From Panagrolaimus kolymaensis (taxonomy: Eukaryota; Nematoda; Chromadorea; Rhabditida; Panagrolaimidae): DNA of 64,000 bases. Numbering within the stretch: the stretch's first letter is position 1; every line of letters starts with the position of its first letter. The notes under the pieces were generated by a model. It was not told the origin of the DNA, did no database searches, and worked only from the letters and a program-made list of their open reading frames with translations. The translations under genes and the position numbers were made by a program. Positions 47,003 through 58,400 of this stretch are shown here, piece by piece. The stretch lies in assembly GCA_028622995.1 (NCBI GenBank), contig JAJQJQ010000005.1:3038001-3102000 (forward strand), read 5' to 3'.

Positions 47003-50000
47003 ATGGTTCGAAAGCGACAACAAAAATGGTATTTCATAAAATTATTAAGACTTTTAATTTATATATTTGGCTTTATTATTATTATTGTCGAAGGAAATAA
47101 TAATAATGATTCAATTTTATTAAAAACATCTGATGATTTTGGTTAGTAAATTTTACTGTAATTTTCATATATCAGACAATTTGATGCGGCTTTTTTTGTA
47201 GATACTCCAATATGTGAAAATGATAATCAATGCGTGGTTGGAGGAGTATGTAGACCGGATGTAACAGGTAAAAAGCGATGCATGTGTTCATCATCATGCT
47301 TGATGAGTAAGTTTTCAAAGATAATCCCGATAAATTGTGAGCTAAAAACTTTTTTTAAGCTGTCCCAGTAAAATGTGTTCAAACAAATCCATATTCATGT
47401 TTGACGATGGGTGAAACATATGTTTCTAAATATAATACATCAACACCATATTGTCATCATAATCGTTGTGTTTGTCCGCCACTCTATGATCCGGTACCAG
47501 GTAAACAAAAGCTTTAAAATTTATTTTAATCACATTTTCGAAGGTTATCAATCATTTTTCATAAACATTTCCTCCATTTTTGTAGTTAAAGCCCAAACCC
47601 CCGGTGTACCATTTATTCCGCCATTTAAATGTGATAAACGTGATTTATCTATTATGCTTGCAATATCTCCCGCTGATGCAGTTTATCGAGGAACGGAAGC
47701 AACATTTTATTGTTGTGTAAATGTGGATCCAAGAGATTTTATTCCTGAAGAAGCTGTGTATTTTGTTCAAAATGGTACTCGTCGTAGAGAAGCTTCATCA
47801 TCCCCATATCAAATGTTTACAACAACCGATGATTCGTTATTTACTGTTCCAACTTGTTGGGCTTTAAGTATTGCAAATGTTCAATTACATGATAGTGGAA
47901 CATATTCATGCATAGTTCAACCATTAGCAGCAAATGCAAAAAGTTTAAATGAAACAGTTAATTTTACTGTTAAAAGTAAGTTGGAATCTTCTTCGGTGAC
48001 GGATACAAAACGGCTAATGTCACAACCAAAACGACGACAACCACGGCAAAGAAGATATCAAAAAAAGAGTAAGAATGAGTGTTGTTGTTAAGTTCGGTTG
48101 ATTGGTTTTTCTTTTTTTGTGATTTAAGGTGGATTTTATTTATTTATTTGTTTATTGCTTTTTTATTTTTTTTTGGTGTTAGTTAGTTTGTTGATCGCTG
48201 TTCTCGTGAATTTGTTTTCAATATTTTCTCCGACATTCAAATTTTTTGTAGTCTTTAGAGCTAGGCTTAAAAATAGAGATTTTGATAACCCAAAAAATAA
48301 CTTTTATTGAACTTTTTTTTCAACCAAGAAAGAAGCCTTTCGACTTTTTTTATATATCTTTTAATTACATCCTTTTGCACTTAATTTGCTCTTAAAGGTT
48401 AAAAACTAGCCACCCATTTTATTATGAGCAAAAAAAGAAGGAAATGATTCACATATTTTTTTCTTTGAAATTGTTAAAAATTTAAAAGCAAGCAAGTAAG
48501 CGAGCATTACTCAACCATATGGTTTTAATTCAACTTTTTATGACTCTGGCTCGGAGAGAGAGTTCATTAGCTTATTTACTGCTTACTCATTCACTCCTCC
48601 GTTTCAGACTACATAAAAAATTTTCCCTGAGTTAACACCAGCAATAGCAACAGCATGTGCGGCTCAGACATCAAGTATAGCTAAAAAAAATTTTATCTGT
48701 TTGTGGGTTTGGATAATGTCTGAGCCTTTCTTAACAAAGGTTAGGCAATTTTCGGTTTAAAAAACGATATTTGCTTTAAACAAAAAAATTAATAAAAGTA
48801 AAAAAACTCAAAAGTGCAAAACTAAAAATGCCTTTTTTAGTAGAAAAGCTATTACTCACCAAATAAAAAATCCTTTATTTTTATAAAAGACATGAGCCTC
48901 ACTTATATTATTAGTAATAATGAAAGGTTTCTTTTTCTTTTCAATGAGTTAAATAAAAAAAAAGTGGTAATAAAAAAATAAGGGATGGAAGTTGTTAGTA
49001 ATCGCATGTATGTTTGTAAATAATGTAAGCAAGTAATGGTGACTCAACCAACCAAACAAACTTGAGTCAACGTTTTTTAAATGTTTTTTCAAAATTAAAG
49101 TTAAAATTAAAATTCAAAACAAAAATTGTTTTGTTTTTTATTCCATGAAATTTTGTTGTCAGTGAAGTTAGAATATATTTTTTTGGTAGTTGTCGTGGTT
49201 GTTTTTGATCTTTTGGAACTTGTTTAAACCTTTTTGTATTTGTGGTTTACTCCCAATAGTTTTGTCTTGATTAAATTTATTTTTACCTTTAGCTCCTCGA
49301 ATGATTGCAAACGTATCAATTAAACCTCGAGCTCACGATGCTATATTAAGTTGGGATAAGCAAGAAGGACCCATGCTTAAAATTGGGTTACAGTAAGTTT
49401 TTTTAAACTTTTCTTTTAAACCATACTTCCGTAGAAAATAGTTTAAAACAATTTATAATCGATAACAAAAAATCCTCTTTTAGATTATTTAAACGACAAG
49501 GTAAAAAACAAGAAATTTGGAGAAGTGACAATGTTAAAAGTCCACATAATTTAACTGGCCTTGAACCTGCAACACCTTATACATTATTTATCAGTGTGCA
49601 AGATGGTCATGCAGCCACTTTTCAACTAACTGAACAATTTGAAACTACTGAAGGAAGTAAGAAAATTTTATATCGCCTACTTTTATTCATATGACATAAT
49701 ATTTTTAGAACCTGGACCTCCAGAAAAAGAAGAAATTCGATTGATTGATACCACGACGGGTTTACAGTGTGAAGTGGAATGGCGTCCACCATTAAAACAA
49801 AATGGACAAGTAACAAAATATTTTGTTCAATTAGCTGGAAAGTTAAGATATCAGCCTCAAGATTTGGGTTATGAAGTTCCAATAGATTATCCACCCGCGT
49901 TGGAGCCATGCAAAAACTATGATGGCACATCGGATGAAAATGCAATCGATGCAAAAAAGAACTTTTTTGCGTGCAAATTTGGCCCATTAAAACCTAATCG

Positions 50001-53000
50001 AAATTATGCTGCAACTATTTGGTCTCAAAATAATGCAAGCAAATCTGATCCTGTATCTTATATTGATAAATGTTTTATGGATTATGCAGCTCCGGATGAA
50101 ATCGATCCACCTGAAATGTTAGTTACACATAATGTTAGCTCATTTTCATTGAGATTTACTTCTCCACCCAAAGAAGTTAATGGGCCAATTGCATGTTATT
50201 ATTTGGCTGTGGTGCCTTTGCCTTCGAATGTTTCGATTCAATCATTACCTAAACCCGATGATATTGTAATGGAATCATTTGAAGAAGCTATGAGAAATAA
50301 TATTCAAATTGCATTGGGTCAAACATATTATGGTTATATCGCGGAAAGTTATCTCACATATCCAACAACAACGATAATTGGAGATAATAAAGCCCCAGCT
50401 AAAATTGAACAATGTAATGTTGATTATTTATCTAAAACAAGATTTAAAGGTCAAGATCCTCCCTTGCAACCTGATCTAAAATATACTGGATTTTTAATTG
50501 TGAGAGTCGATCGAGATAAGGAACTTCATACGCCTCAACAAATGGCATTGCAAAGAATGTTTCCACATCGTAGATCTCGAAGAAGTTTAGCGAATAATTA
50601 TGATAAAGCAAATAACAATATGCTAAATAATTTTTTACCATTTAATAAAAATTCATTTCAACGTAAAAGTCGACAATTAATTAGTATTGATCCCCATTAT
50701 GGTTATAGCAGCTATTTTAAACCCGTGTTACTTCATCAAACTCAAAATGGAGCAAATGGTTTTCAAATATTCCTTATTGTCTTCATATGCTTACTTGCCC
50801 TACTTGCAGCAGCTGGATCTGTGTTGTATTTACTTTATCGAAAAGGAATGATTCGACATTTTTGCCCCATTAAAAAGGATCACAATCTTCTCAAACAAGC
50901 TTTTCAATCCATTGTTGCTGAAGATCTTGCATCAGAATTTATTATTCGTCATCGAGATTCAGATTTCTTATTTTCATCCGAATTTGAAGCACTTCCAAAA
51001 TATAAAGATATGAAATTTTCTGCGAGTGAAAGAAAAGAAAATATTAAGAAAAATCGGTATGGTGATATTAAAGCTTGTGATGAAACTAGAGTAAAATTAA
51101 AAGTATCCCCGGATGGTTCGGATTATATAAATGCAAATTTTATAAAAGGTTATGGAGGGAAAAAAGTATTCATTGCTACTCAAGCACCTCTTTCAAACAC
51201 GGTCCAAGATTTTTGGCAAATGATTTGGGAGCAAGATGTTAGAGTGGTTATAATGGTTGCAAATATGAAAGAGAGAGGTCGACAACAAGTGGATAAATAT
51301 TGGCCAGAAGAAAATGAACCACTTTTATATGTAAATAATGATTTGGAAATTTCATGCAAGGACACAGTTAATTTTGCGGATTATGCGAAAAGGAATTTTG
51401 AGCTCACTTATTCCACATATTCTTCTTCTTCGTCGGCTTCACCTCAACATTCAGGAAATGGTGGTGGTAATAGTCTACTACAAAGAATGGGTTCATTTCG
51501 ACAACCCCAACAACAACCACAATTACAAATACAGCTACCACCGGAGGAAGAAGAATCAGATTATGCAAATGTTCCAGTTTTAAGACCAAATTCAAAAAAT
51601 AGTAATAATCGAACAAATTTGCTTGAAAATGAATGCGTAAATAAAGAAGTGAGAAAAATAGTTCACTATCATTTTACAAATTGGACCGATTTAAAAGCTC
51701 CCGAATCTACTTGTGGAATTATGAGATTGATGTTAAAATTAAGGAAGGCGGATGAATATAATAATTATCCTGTATTAATACATTGTAGTGCAGGAGTGGG
51801 AAGAACGGGTAAGTTATTATTATACAATTTCCCCCAAAACTTTGCTAAATATTTATCTTACATTTACCCTCAATATTTTTTTTTTCAAATTTTTTAAACC
51901 AATATTTTTCAGGTACATTTATTGCAATTGATTCATTAATGGATCAATGTGTAAATGAAGGAAAGGTGGATGTATTTGGCACGGTATCAACCATAAGGCA
52001 ACAACGTAATGGAACCATGGTACAATCACAAGAACAATATGTATTTATTTATCGCGCCTTAGTTGAACATTTGCTTTTTGGTGATACAGATGTTTCGGAA
52101 GATAATTTTTGTGATCATTTAATTCGAATAAATCGAATACCAAGGGAAAGAAGGATAAGTGGATGTAGTCAAGTTAGAATGTCTTCCATTGGAGTTAGTT
52201 ATGATTTAAATGGAGGTACATCATCCGGTGCAAATTCATCTCCGCCTCCAACGATATCGAATGTGACTCAAGCTGCACCAACCTTGGCAGCATCAAATTC
52301 GATGGGAGCAATTTTGAATGCAAAATTAAAACAATTGAGAAATGGTTTGCCACATCAAAATTCAAAAGAAATTCCACCAACTTCTTCCAAAATCAGTGGA
52401 TTAGAAGCTGAATATCAAAAACTTTTTACATGTTTGGATAATATTCGAGTAACCAATATTTCACAAAGGGATGAAAATCAAGCTAAAAATCGTTTTCCTG
52501 ATATTGTTCCATATGATCGATATTGTATTATGTTAGCTCCCAGAATAGGTTGTAATTCATCCCAATATATTAATGCCACGCCCCATCATGGATATTTTCA
52601 AGAGTATACGCTTGTTCAAGATCCAGTGGATTCCACGACATGTCATGATTTTTGGAGGCTTATTGATGATCACCGCACTCGAATAATTGTTATGCTTTCA
52701 AGGGAAGATGAATTCACACCCAGAGAGAAATATTGGCCCGAACAACAAGGTGTACCATTTTATTTTGGAAAAGATGAAGATCTCGTTGTAACTTTAACAT
52801 CAGAAAAAGTTCATCCATCTTATATTGAAAGAAAAATTACATATAAATTTAAAAGAGCGGATGAAGAATGTGATGTGATACAATATGCTTTTACTGGATG
52901 GGTGAGTGGCGCTCCTGCGCCACCTTCATCAAGTCCATTGAGGTCATTGATAAAAAAGATAATCGACCAACAACAAAATGATCCATTTCAACCTGGTCCA

Positions 53001-53286
53001 ATTGTGGTTCACTCTAGAGATGGCTCATTTGAACCCGGTTTATTTGTTTGTATTTCAACGATTCTTGAAAGGCTTGAAGTTGAACATATGGTTGATGTAT
53101 TTCGAACTGCTAGAGCGATATTGCAACATCGAGTTGGTGTATTTCCTAAAGTTGTAAGTTTATTTTTTGCAAAACTTTTCCTCAAAAAAAACGTCGATTA
53201 ATAATTCCATAAACTAATGTCACTTTTTTTAGGAACAATACTCATTCATTTATGAAACCATCGCAGAATATATTCGATCACGCTGA
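47003..53286 (+). CDS. clr-1: Receptor-type tyrosine phosphatase, CLR-1-like
   Basis: Nine exons: 47003-47141, 47202-47306, 47360-47500, 47586-47975, 49293-49392, 49484-49656, 49709-51808, 51913-53153, 53233-53286; 1,480 residues. In C. elegans CLR-1 restrains FGF receptor (EGL-15) signalling. Order: signal anchor/peptide (IKLLRLLIYIFGFIIIIVEG), Cys-rich segment (CVVGGVCRPD, CLTMGETYVS, CVCPPLYD), Ig domain (residues ~140-255, YCCVNVDP and DSGTYSCIV), FN3 modules, basic RRSRRS cleavage-like site, TM near residue 700 (FLIVFICLLALLAAAGSVLY), and phosphatase D1. D1 has KNRYGDIKACDETRVKL, DYINANFIKGY and active site HCSAGVGRTG near residue 1040. In D2 the equivalent loop reads VHSRDGSFEPG, without catalytic Cys or Arg, so D2 is inactive. 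Intron 4 is 1.3 kb. Confidence 0.92.
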
Positions 53287-54004
53287 CATTCTTCTTCTTT
53301 TTTATTTTCCTTCAAATTCATTATTTTCATTTCCGGTGCTACAAATTTTTTGACATCTCTCTCATTTCTTTCTCTTTGTTAACTTTTCTTTTTTTTTCCG
53401 CTCAAATTTTTTTAAAACGTTTTTACAAAAATTGTTTCAAATCGTTTACGGTTTTTCAACTTTTTTTGAATTTTTTTCATTCAAAAATGCTCAAAAAACG
53501 TAACCATTTTGCCTAGTCATTTCCTTCCATATTACTACTACCCATAAACACAAATATCTAAAATAAATATATTAATTATTAATCATCCTTCTTCCTATTA
53601 TTTTATCAAGCTGCTGCTCACATTCCAAATTTTTTGCAAAAATAAAACAAATTTTTTATTTAATCTCTGTTAAATTTTTGTAAATATTTTTTCTTCGTTT
53701 CTTTGCATTTTCTATTTTTGTGACTAGCATTTCCTAGTCTTTCTTCTCCTCATTTTTATTACAAGGCCATGTTTTTTTTTGAAAGCGAGTATCTTTTTTG
53801 TTGTTTGAACAAATTTTGTTTTTGCATAATTGTTTTTTTGATTTTTCTAAAAGTTTTATTTTTTGCAATGATAAATAAAATAAATACAATAACCTTATAA
53901 AAAACAAAGTGTAATATCGTTAGCTTTAAACCCATGTGTTAAAAAATAAACCTAAACGTCCAAAAAAAGTTTTAGAAGCTTAATATATCAGTCAAATGAT
54001 AGTA
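53287..54004. other. 3' flank of clr-1, nothing recognised
   Basis: T-rich 3' UTR-like DNA with AATAAA-type signals (about 53875-53890). Confidence 0.5.
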
Positions 54005-54209
54005 ATGGCTTTTCAACAATGTGTTGCCGTTTTTTTGGTTGCTTTCATTTCAGGTAAAATGTTAAATTTTATCATTCCATCTTTTTTTTGTAGCGCATAC
54101 ACATCCATTGATAATCACTTCTTTATTCACAAATTTTCATACAAAAATAATCCATAAAAATGATCAAAATTCAATAATAACGAAAACATATACATACAAT
54201 AATTTCTAA
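54005..54209 (+). CDS. Possible small secreted peptide gene
   Basis: Exons 54005-54053 and 54094-54209 give 54 residues. Exon 1 is a convincing signal peptide (MAFQQCVAVFLVAFIS). The donor GTAAAA and the acceptor TTTTTTTTGTAG are good. Exon 2 stays open for 37 codons (AHTHPLIITSLFTNF onward), then TAA. An upstream in-frame ATG at 53996 adds three residues. The mature part has no Cys and no known motif. Its stop overlaps that of the gene on the other strand, and AT-rich DNA can produce this by chance, so it may be spurious or a neuropeptide-like gene. Confidence 0.35.
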
Positions 54210-54740
54210 ACTTCCACCTCTTCATTTGGCAAATATTCTCCATAACCTAAAAAACAAAACAAAAAAAACTAAGATATGATTTGTAAATAAAAGCTTACCA
54301 TCCCATCCAGAAAGATCAAATGCAGCTACATCAGAATTAAGTTTTCGAATTAATTGAAATTTCATATTTTTTGATCGGTTTGAGCCAGGAATGCATGGAA
54401 GTTCACCAAATATTTTTCCAATAATTAAATAAAATATCCATGTACCAATGAAGATTATTACCAAAGTTATTAATGCAGCTAATAGAAGTTCAAACGAATT
54501 ATCATATGATTTCAAATCTTTTTGAAGAAATTGCTGAAACAAAAGAAGAGATTAGTAACGCAAAAAAATGAAAGTTCCAAATCCTATGCTTTTAACAAAT
54601 CACTTACTCTCTCGTGTAATAAATCTTCAATAAATAGAAAATAAAGTAAAGATCGGAAGCAATTAATTACAAACAAAAAAAATGTAGCAGCATAAAACCC
54701 AAGAAAATAAAATAAGAGAGATAAATGATTCACTTACCAT
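54206..54740 (-). CDS. Small membrane protein of unknown function
   Basis: Model: 54740-54671, 54624-54608, 54533-54299 and 54246-54206; 120 residues. The two 3' exons are well supported. They hold a TM (LLLAALITLVIIFIGTWIFY), then LIIGKIFGELPCIPGS and a polar tail DVAAFDLSGWDGYGEYLPNE ending EEVEV. The 5' part is uncertain: the best in-frame model needs a 17-nt exon and gives a second hydrophobic segment (FISLILFSWVLCCYIFFVYL). An alternative open frame across 54740-54608 is also hydrophobic. Not recognised; likely a small type III/bitopic membrane protein. The stop codon overlaps the convergent small ORF by 3 nt. Confidence 0.55.
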
Positions 54741-55211
54741 CGTCGTCGTTGATCGTCGTTATTCAAGAAGGATGAGACACAATCAATCGTTTTTTGTTTC
54801 TTTCACAATAAAAAAAATATTTATTTCAAAGGTTGATTCACTTTTTTATTTTATTTGGTGGCTCACATTTTCAAATTAAAATTTTTTTCTCTGAGTCAAC
54901 GAGCCGAGGCGGGTGTCAAAACACTATGTAAATTTATTTGTTTTTCCTTTTCACTTTTTTTCTTCTTCTTTATGACACGAGGATTTGAAATTGGATATAT
55001 TTTGGTATATATAAAATATCACATATTTTTGTTTGTTAGTCATTTTCTTCAATGTCATTGGTAGAATCTTTTCTTTTTCATTGAAAATGAAATGAAAAGG
55101 CGGAAGGTTTTATATATCTTACTTTTCTTCTTCTTATTATTAATTATTTTTATTATGCCGAATACCTTCTTAGAAAGTTGGTTTCAAAACAAAGTTTCTT
55201 TTTGGTGAACC
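54741..55211. other. Intergenic, nothing recognised
   Basis: AT-rich DNA between the small membrane gene and the transposon's 3' hairpin. Confidence 0.5.
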
Positions 55212-55236
55212 AGCGGTATTGCTACGCAATACCGCT
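55212..55236 (-). other. Perfect hairpin, candidate Helitron 3' terminal palindrome
   Basis: AGCGGTATTGC, a 3-nt loop, then GCAATACCGCT. GC-richer than everything around it. Lies downstream of the Helitron stop at 55415. Confidence 0.6.
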
Positions 55237-55414
55237 TTTATGAATTAGGTAGATTACCTTGTTTGGGTAGACCAAGGGGCGATTAAGCTATGGGAATTTG
55301 GGAGATAATTTTTAAAATTAGCAACTTTTTTAATTGTGCAGCTTAGTGTTTAAAATAATATTGAAATTAAAAGACAAATTTTTTATTTTATAAACAGTAT
55401 ACATACAAAACAAT

Positions 55415-58400
55415 TTAAAGGTACTCTTTGAAAACACAATTTATAACGGTATTAGGCTCTTCAGCATTTGAAAGAATACGAATATCCTGTTCTCTTCGAA
55501 CACGGGATAATGCTACATAAAGCTGGCCATGGGTAAATACTTGTTGTTGATGAAGATCAATGCCAACTTTCGTCAAAGTTTGACCTTGGGATTTGTTTAT
55601 AGTCATAGCAAAAGCAAGACGAACAGGAAACTGGATGCGAGTAAATCGAGGGCCCCGATGACTTCTGTTGTTACCGTATTCGAATTTAATTTTTGGAATA
55701 AAAACTATTGTTCCAAGGCTGCCGTTGTTATCAATTTTGCGGCAACAAAGAAAGGTATCAGTCCATCTAACTATTTGAAGGACTGTTCCATTACAAAGGC
55801 CTTCTTTGAGAGATAAATTTTTTATGAGCATCACTTTTGCTCCAACTTTTAATTTTAGCTTATGTGGTGGAAGCCCGGTTGGGGTAAGGCTGTGAATATT
55901 TTCCATATCAGTGTCGGCAGCATGAACATGTAAATTTCTCATTGTAGCACGTTCTTCGGTTTCAAGATTTTTATCAATGGAAGTAAAAACTTTGACATCG
56001 CCTGGTAATTTATCCAATATTTTTTCATTGACGTAGAAAGTATTTAAATTTGTTGGGCACAGAATAGCTGATGTTAACATTGCCTCAAAATGCTGAGTTG
56101 GATTATTAAGAACTTCTGGAGGGAAACAAAAATCGATTAATGATGTGAGAGTTCTGACCATAATTTGAGGATTTATAGGGATGGCAGCAGAGTTTAATAT
56201 CATTTGGTTTCCTTGACCTACTTCATCTAACCATTGAACAAAACTCAGCTAAAACATAGTATTTATTTAAATCATAGATTTAAAATAAAAGCTTACTTCA
56301 TTGGGATCTACACGCATATTCTGTCGAAGAACATGGGATTGAAAATGAGGAAATAGTGGAGAATTTTTAACACTTGCTTGAAATGTTCCACCGCGACCAC
56401 CATTTGGAACAACAGGAGGTAATTGCCGAAAATCACCACTTAAAATAATAACTTTATTCGCAAATGGCATATATCGTTCTGGACTTTGAAGTGTATACAA
56501 AGATCGAAGAGTTTTATCAACGAATTCAAATACAACTTTATGAAGCATTGAGACTTCGTCAATAAATATAATTGAAGCATCCCTGAATTTTTGAGCATAT
56601 GCACTTTCAAAATGGATATTTGGTGTAGATTCTTCATCCACATCATTGTTAATTCGGAAAGCATTGTGAATGGTTGTTCCTCCTGGCATAAGTAATGCAG
56701 CAATTCCTGTTGTTGCTGTTACCACGTATGTTTTACCTTCAGCCGCTAATTGAGCAATAATGGTTTTAAATACTGTAGTTTTTCCGGTCCCTCCTGAACC
56801 CCACACCATGTGTAATTTTTGTGGGTTTATACCATTTACGGCATCCATAATGTTTCCATTTATTTCGCTTTGTTCACCATTAAGATTTTGTTTGAGACGT
56901 TGGGCATAATTGTAACGATTAACACGGGAGGAAGGATCATCGGATAAAACAGTACCACCGTTTCCATCTGGTCCATTTACTTCATTTTCAGAAATTTCAA
57001 TTTCATTAAAGTTAAAATTTCTGGGATTTGGAAGTCCAACTTGGTTGCAATTGGTTTTAAACTCCATCAAAAGATATTGTATTCGTTGTAAAGCAAATTC
57101 TTTTTGATCTGCTAAAGTCCATCCTGGGCGATGGGGAGCAAGCGAATGAATAATATAATTAAATAGAAATTCCGGCTGTGGTGGCTGACAATATACTAAC
57201 ATCATTGCAAAATATTTTCGGAGTCTTCGAGATACAATTTTTTCGCCAATGATATCATCAAGGTATTGCTTCCAAATATCATTATTTTCAAACAATCCAC
57301 GAGCAGTGGCTGCAGCATGAAAAGTATCATAAACATTGCCATCCACCGTTTTTAATGATTCAAAAGAAGTTGGACCGGCGGTTGCAAGGAGAAGATGACG
57401 AAGAGCGACTAAATTCATATTTTTTGGGTTTACTGATCCAATGCGAACTAAAACTTTTTCATCATTATATTTCCGCTTAACCCAAGTTTTTGTGTTTTTA
57501 TTGAACCAATAATATCGGGCTATTTGATCATATTGATATTGTCGTGCTTCAGGATCTCTTGCACAAAGTTCAAAGAATTCGGTGAGCATTGTTTTCTTAG
57601 CTTTTTCAATTCTTTTTGGCTGCCCCGCTTCTTCTTCATGGCCTTCTTCAAAAATAATAACACTTTCATTGGGCATATGAATATATTGCACATAAATTTG
57701 ATGAGACATATCATAAATCTCATGTCCATAAAGTCTCCATCCTGCCTCCATCGCTGTTTGATATCTCATTTTTCGATATTGATCAATTTCATCATAATCA
57801 ACTTCGTTATTATTTTCAAACCTAACATAAGCCATATCACCTCCTTTAAAAACATATTTTAGAGTATATTCATGGCAATGTTGAGAGCCGATGAACTCAA
57901 GGTTTGCATGACAATTGTATTTCAATGATATGAAAGGATTAAATGCAACAACATGTCGATTATCAAGACGAATAGCAGCACCACTTTTAACTACTTTTAA
58001 AAAAGTTTCACCATAATTATTAACATTATCATCTGGATGAAGTTCATTTTCAGGAAGTGGAGGCCGTCGTTTATATTGTGTGTATGTACTTTGACTAAGA
58101 ATAGTTTGTTGTGAAAACTCTTGAGGGAATCTCTTAGTGCATTTTCCATCAACTTGGCAAGCATTATTACAGTCATGCATGTTCATCGAAGTTACGGTTG
58201 AACGAAGACGTCTTTGTTGATCAGCTTCAGGGGATTTATCATCAACAGATGGAAGCGGCGGTATTTCTGCACAAATATATTTATTAACAAAGTCAGAACC
58301 AAAGCCTTCTTCAGGCGAAGCAATTGTTATAAGTATATGGGCGTGGAGCATAGATCGTTTTTGCCATTCAATGGAGTACAACCAAGAAACGCATTTGCCA

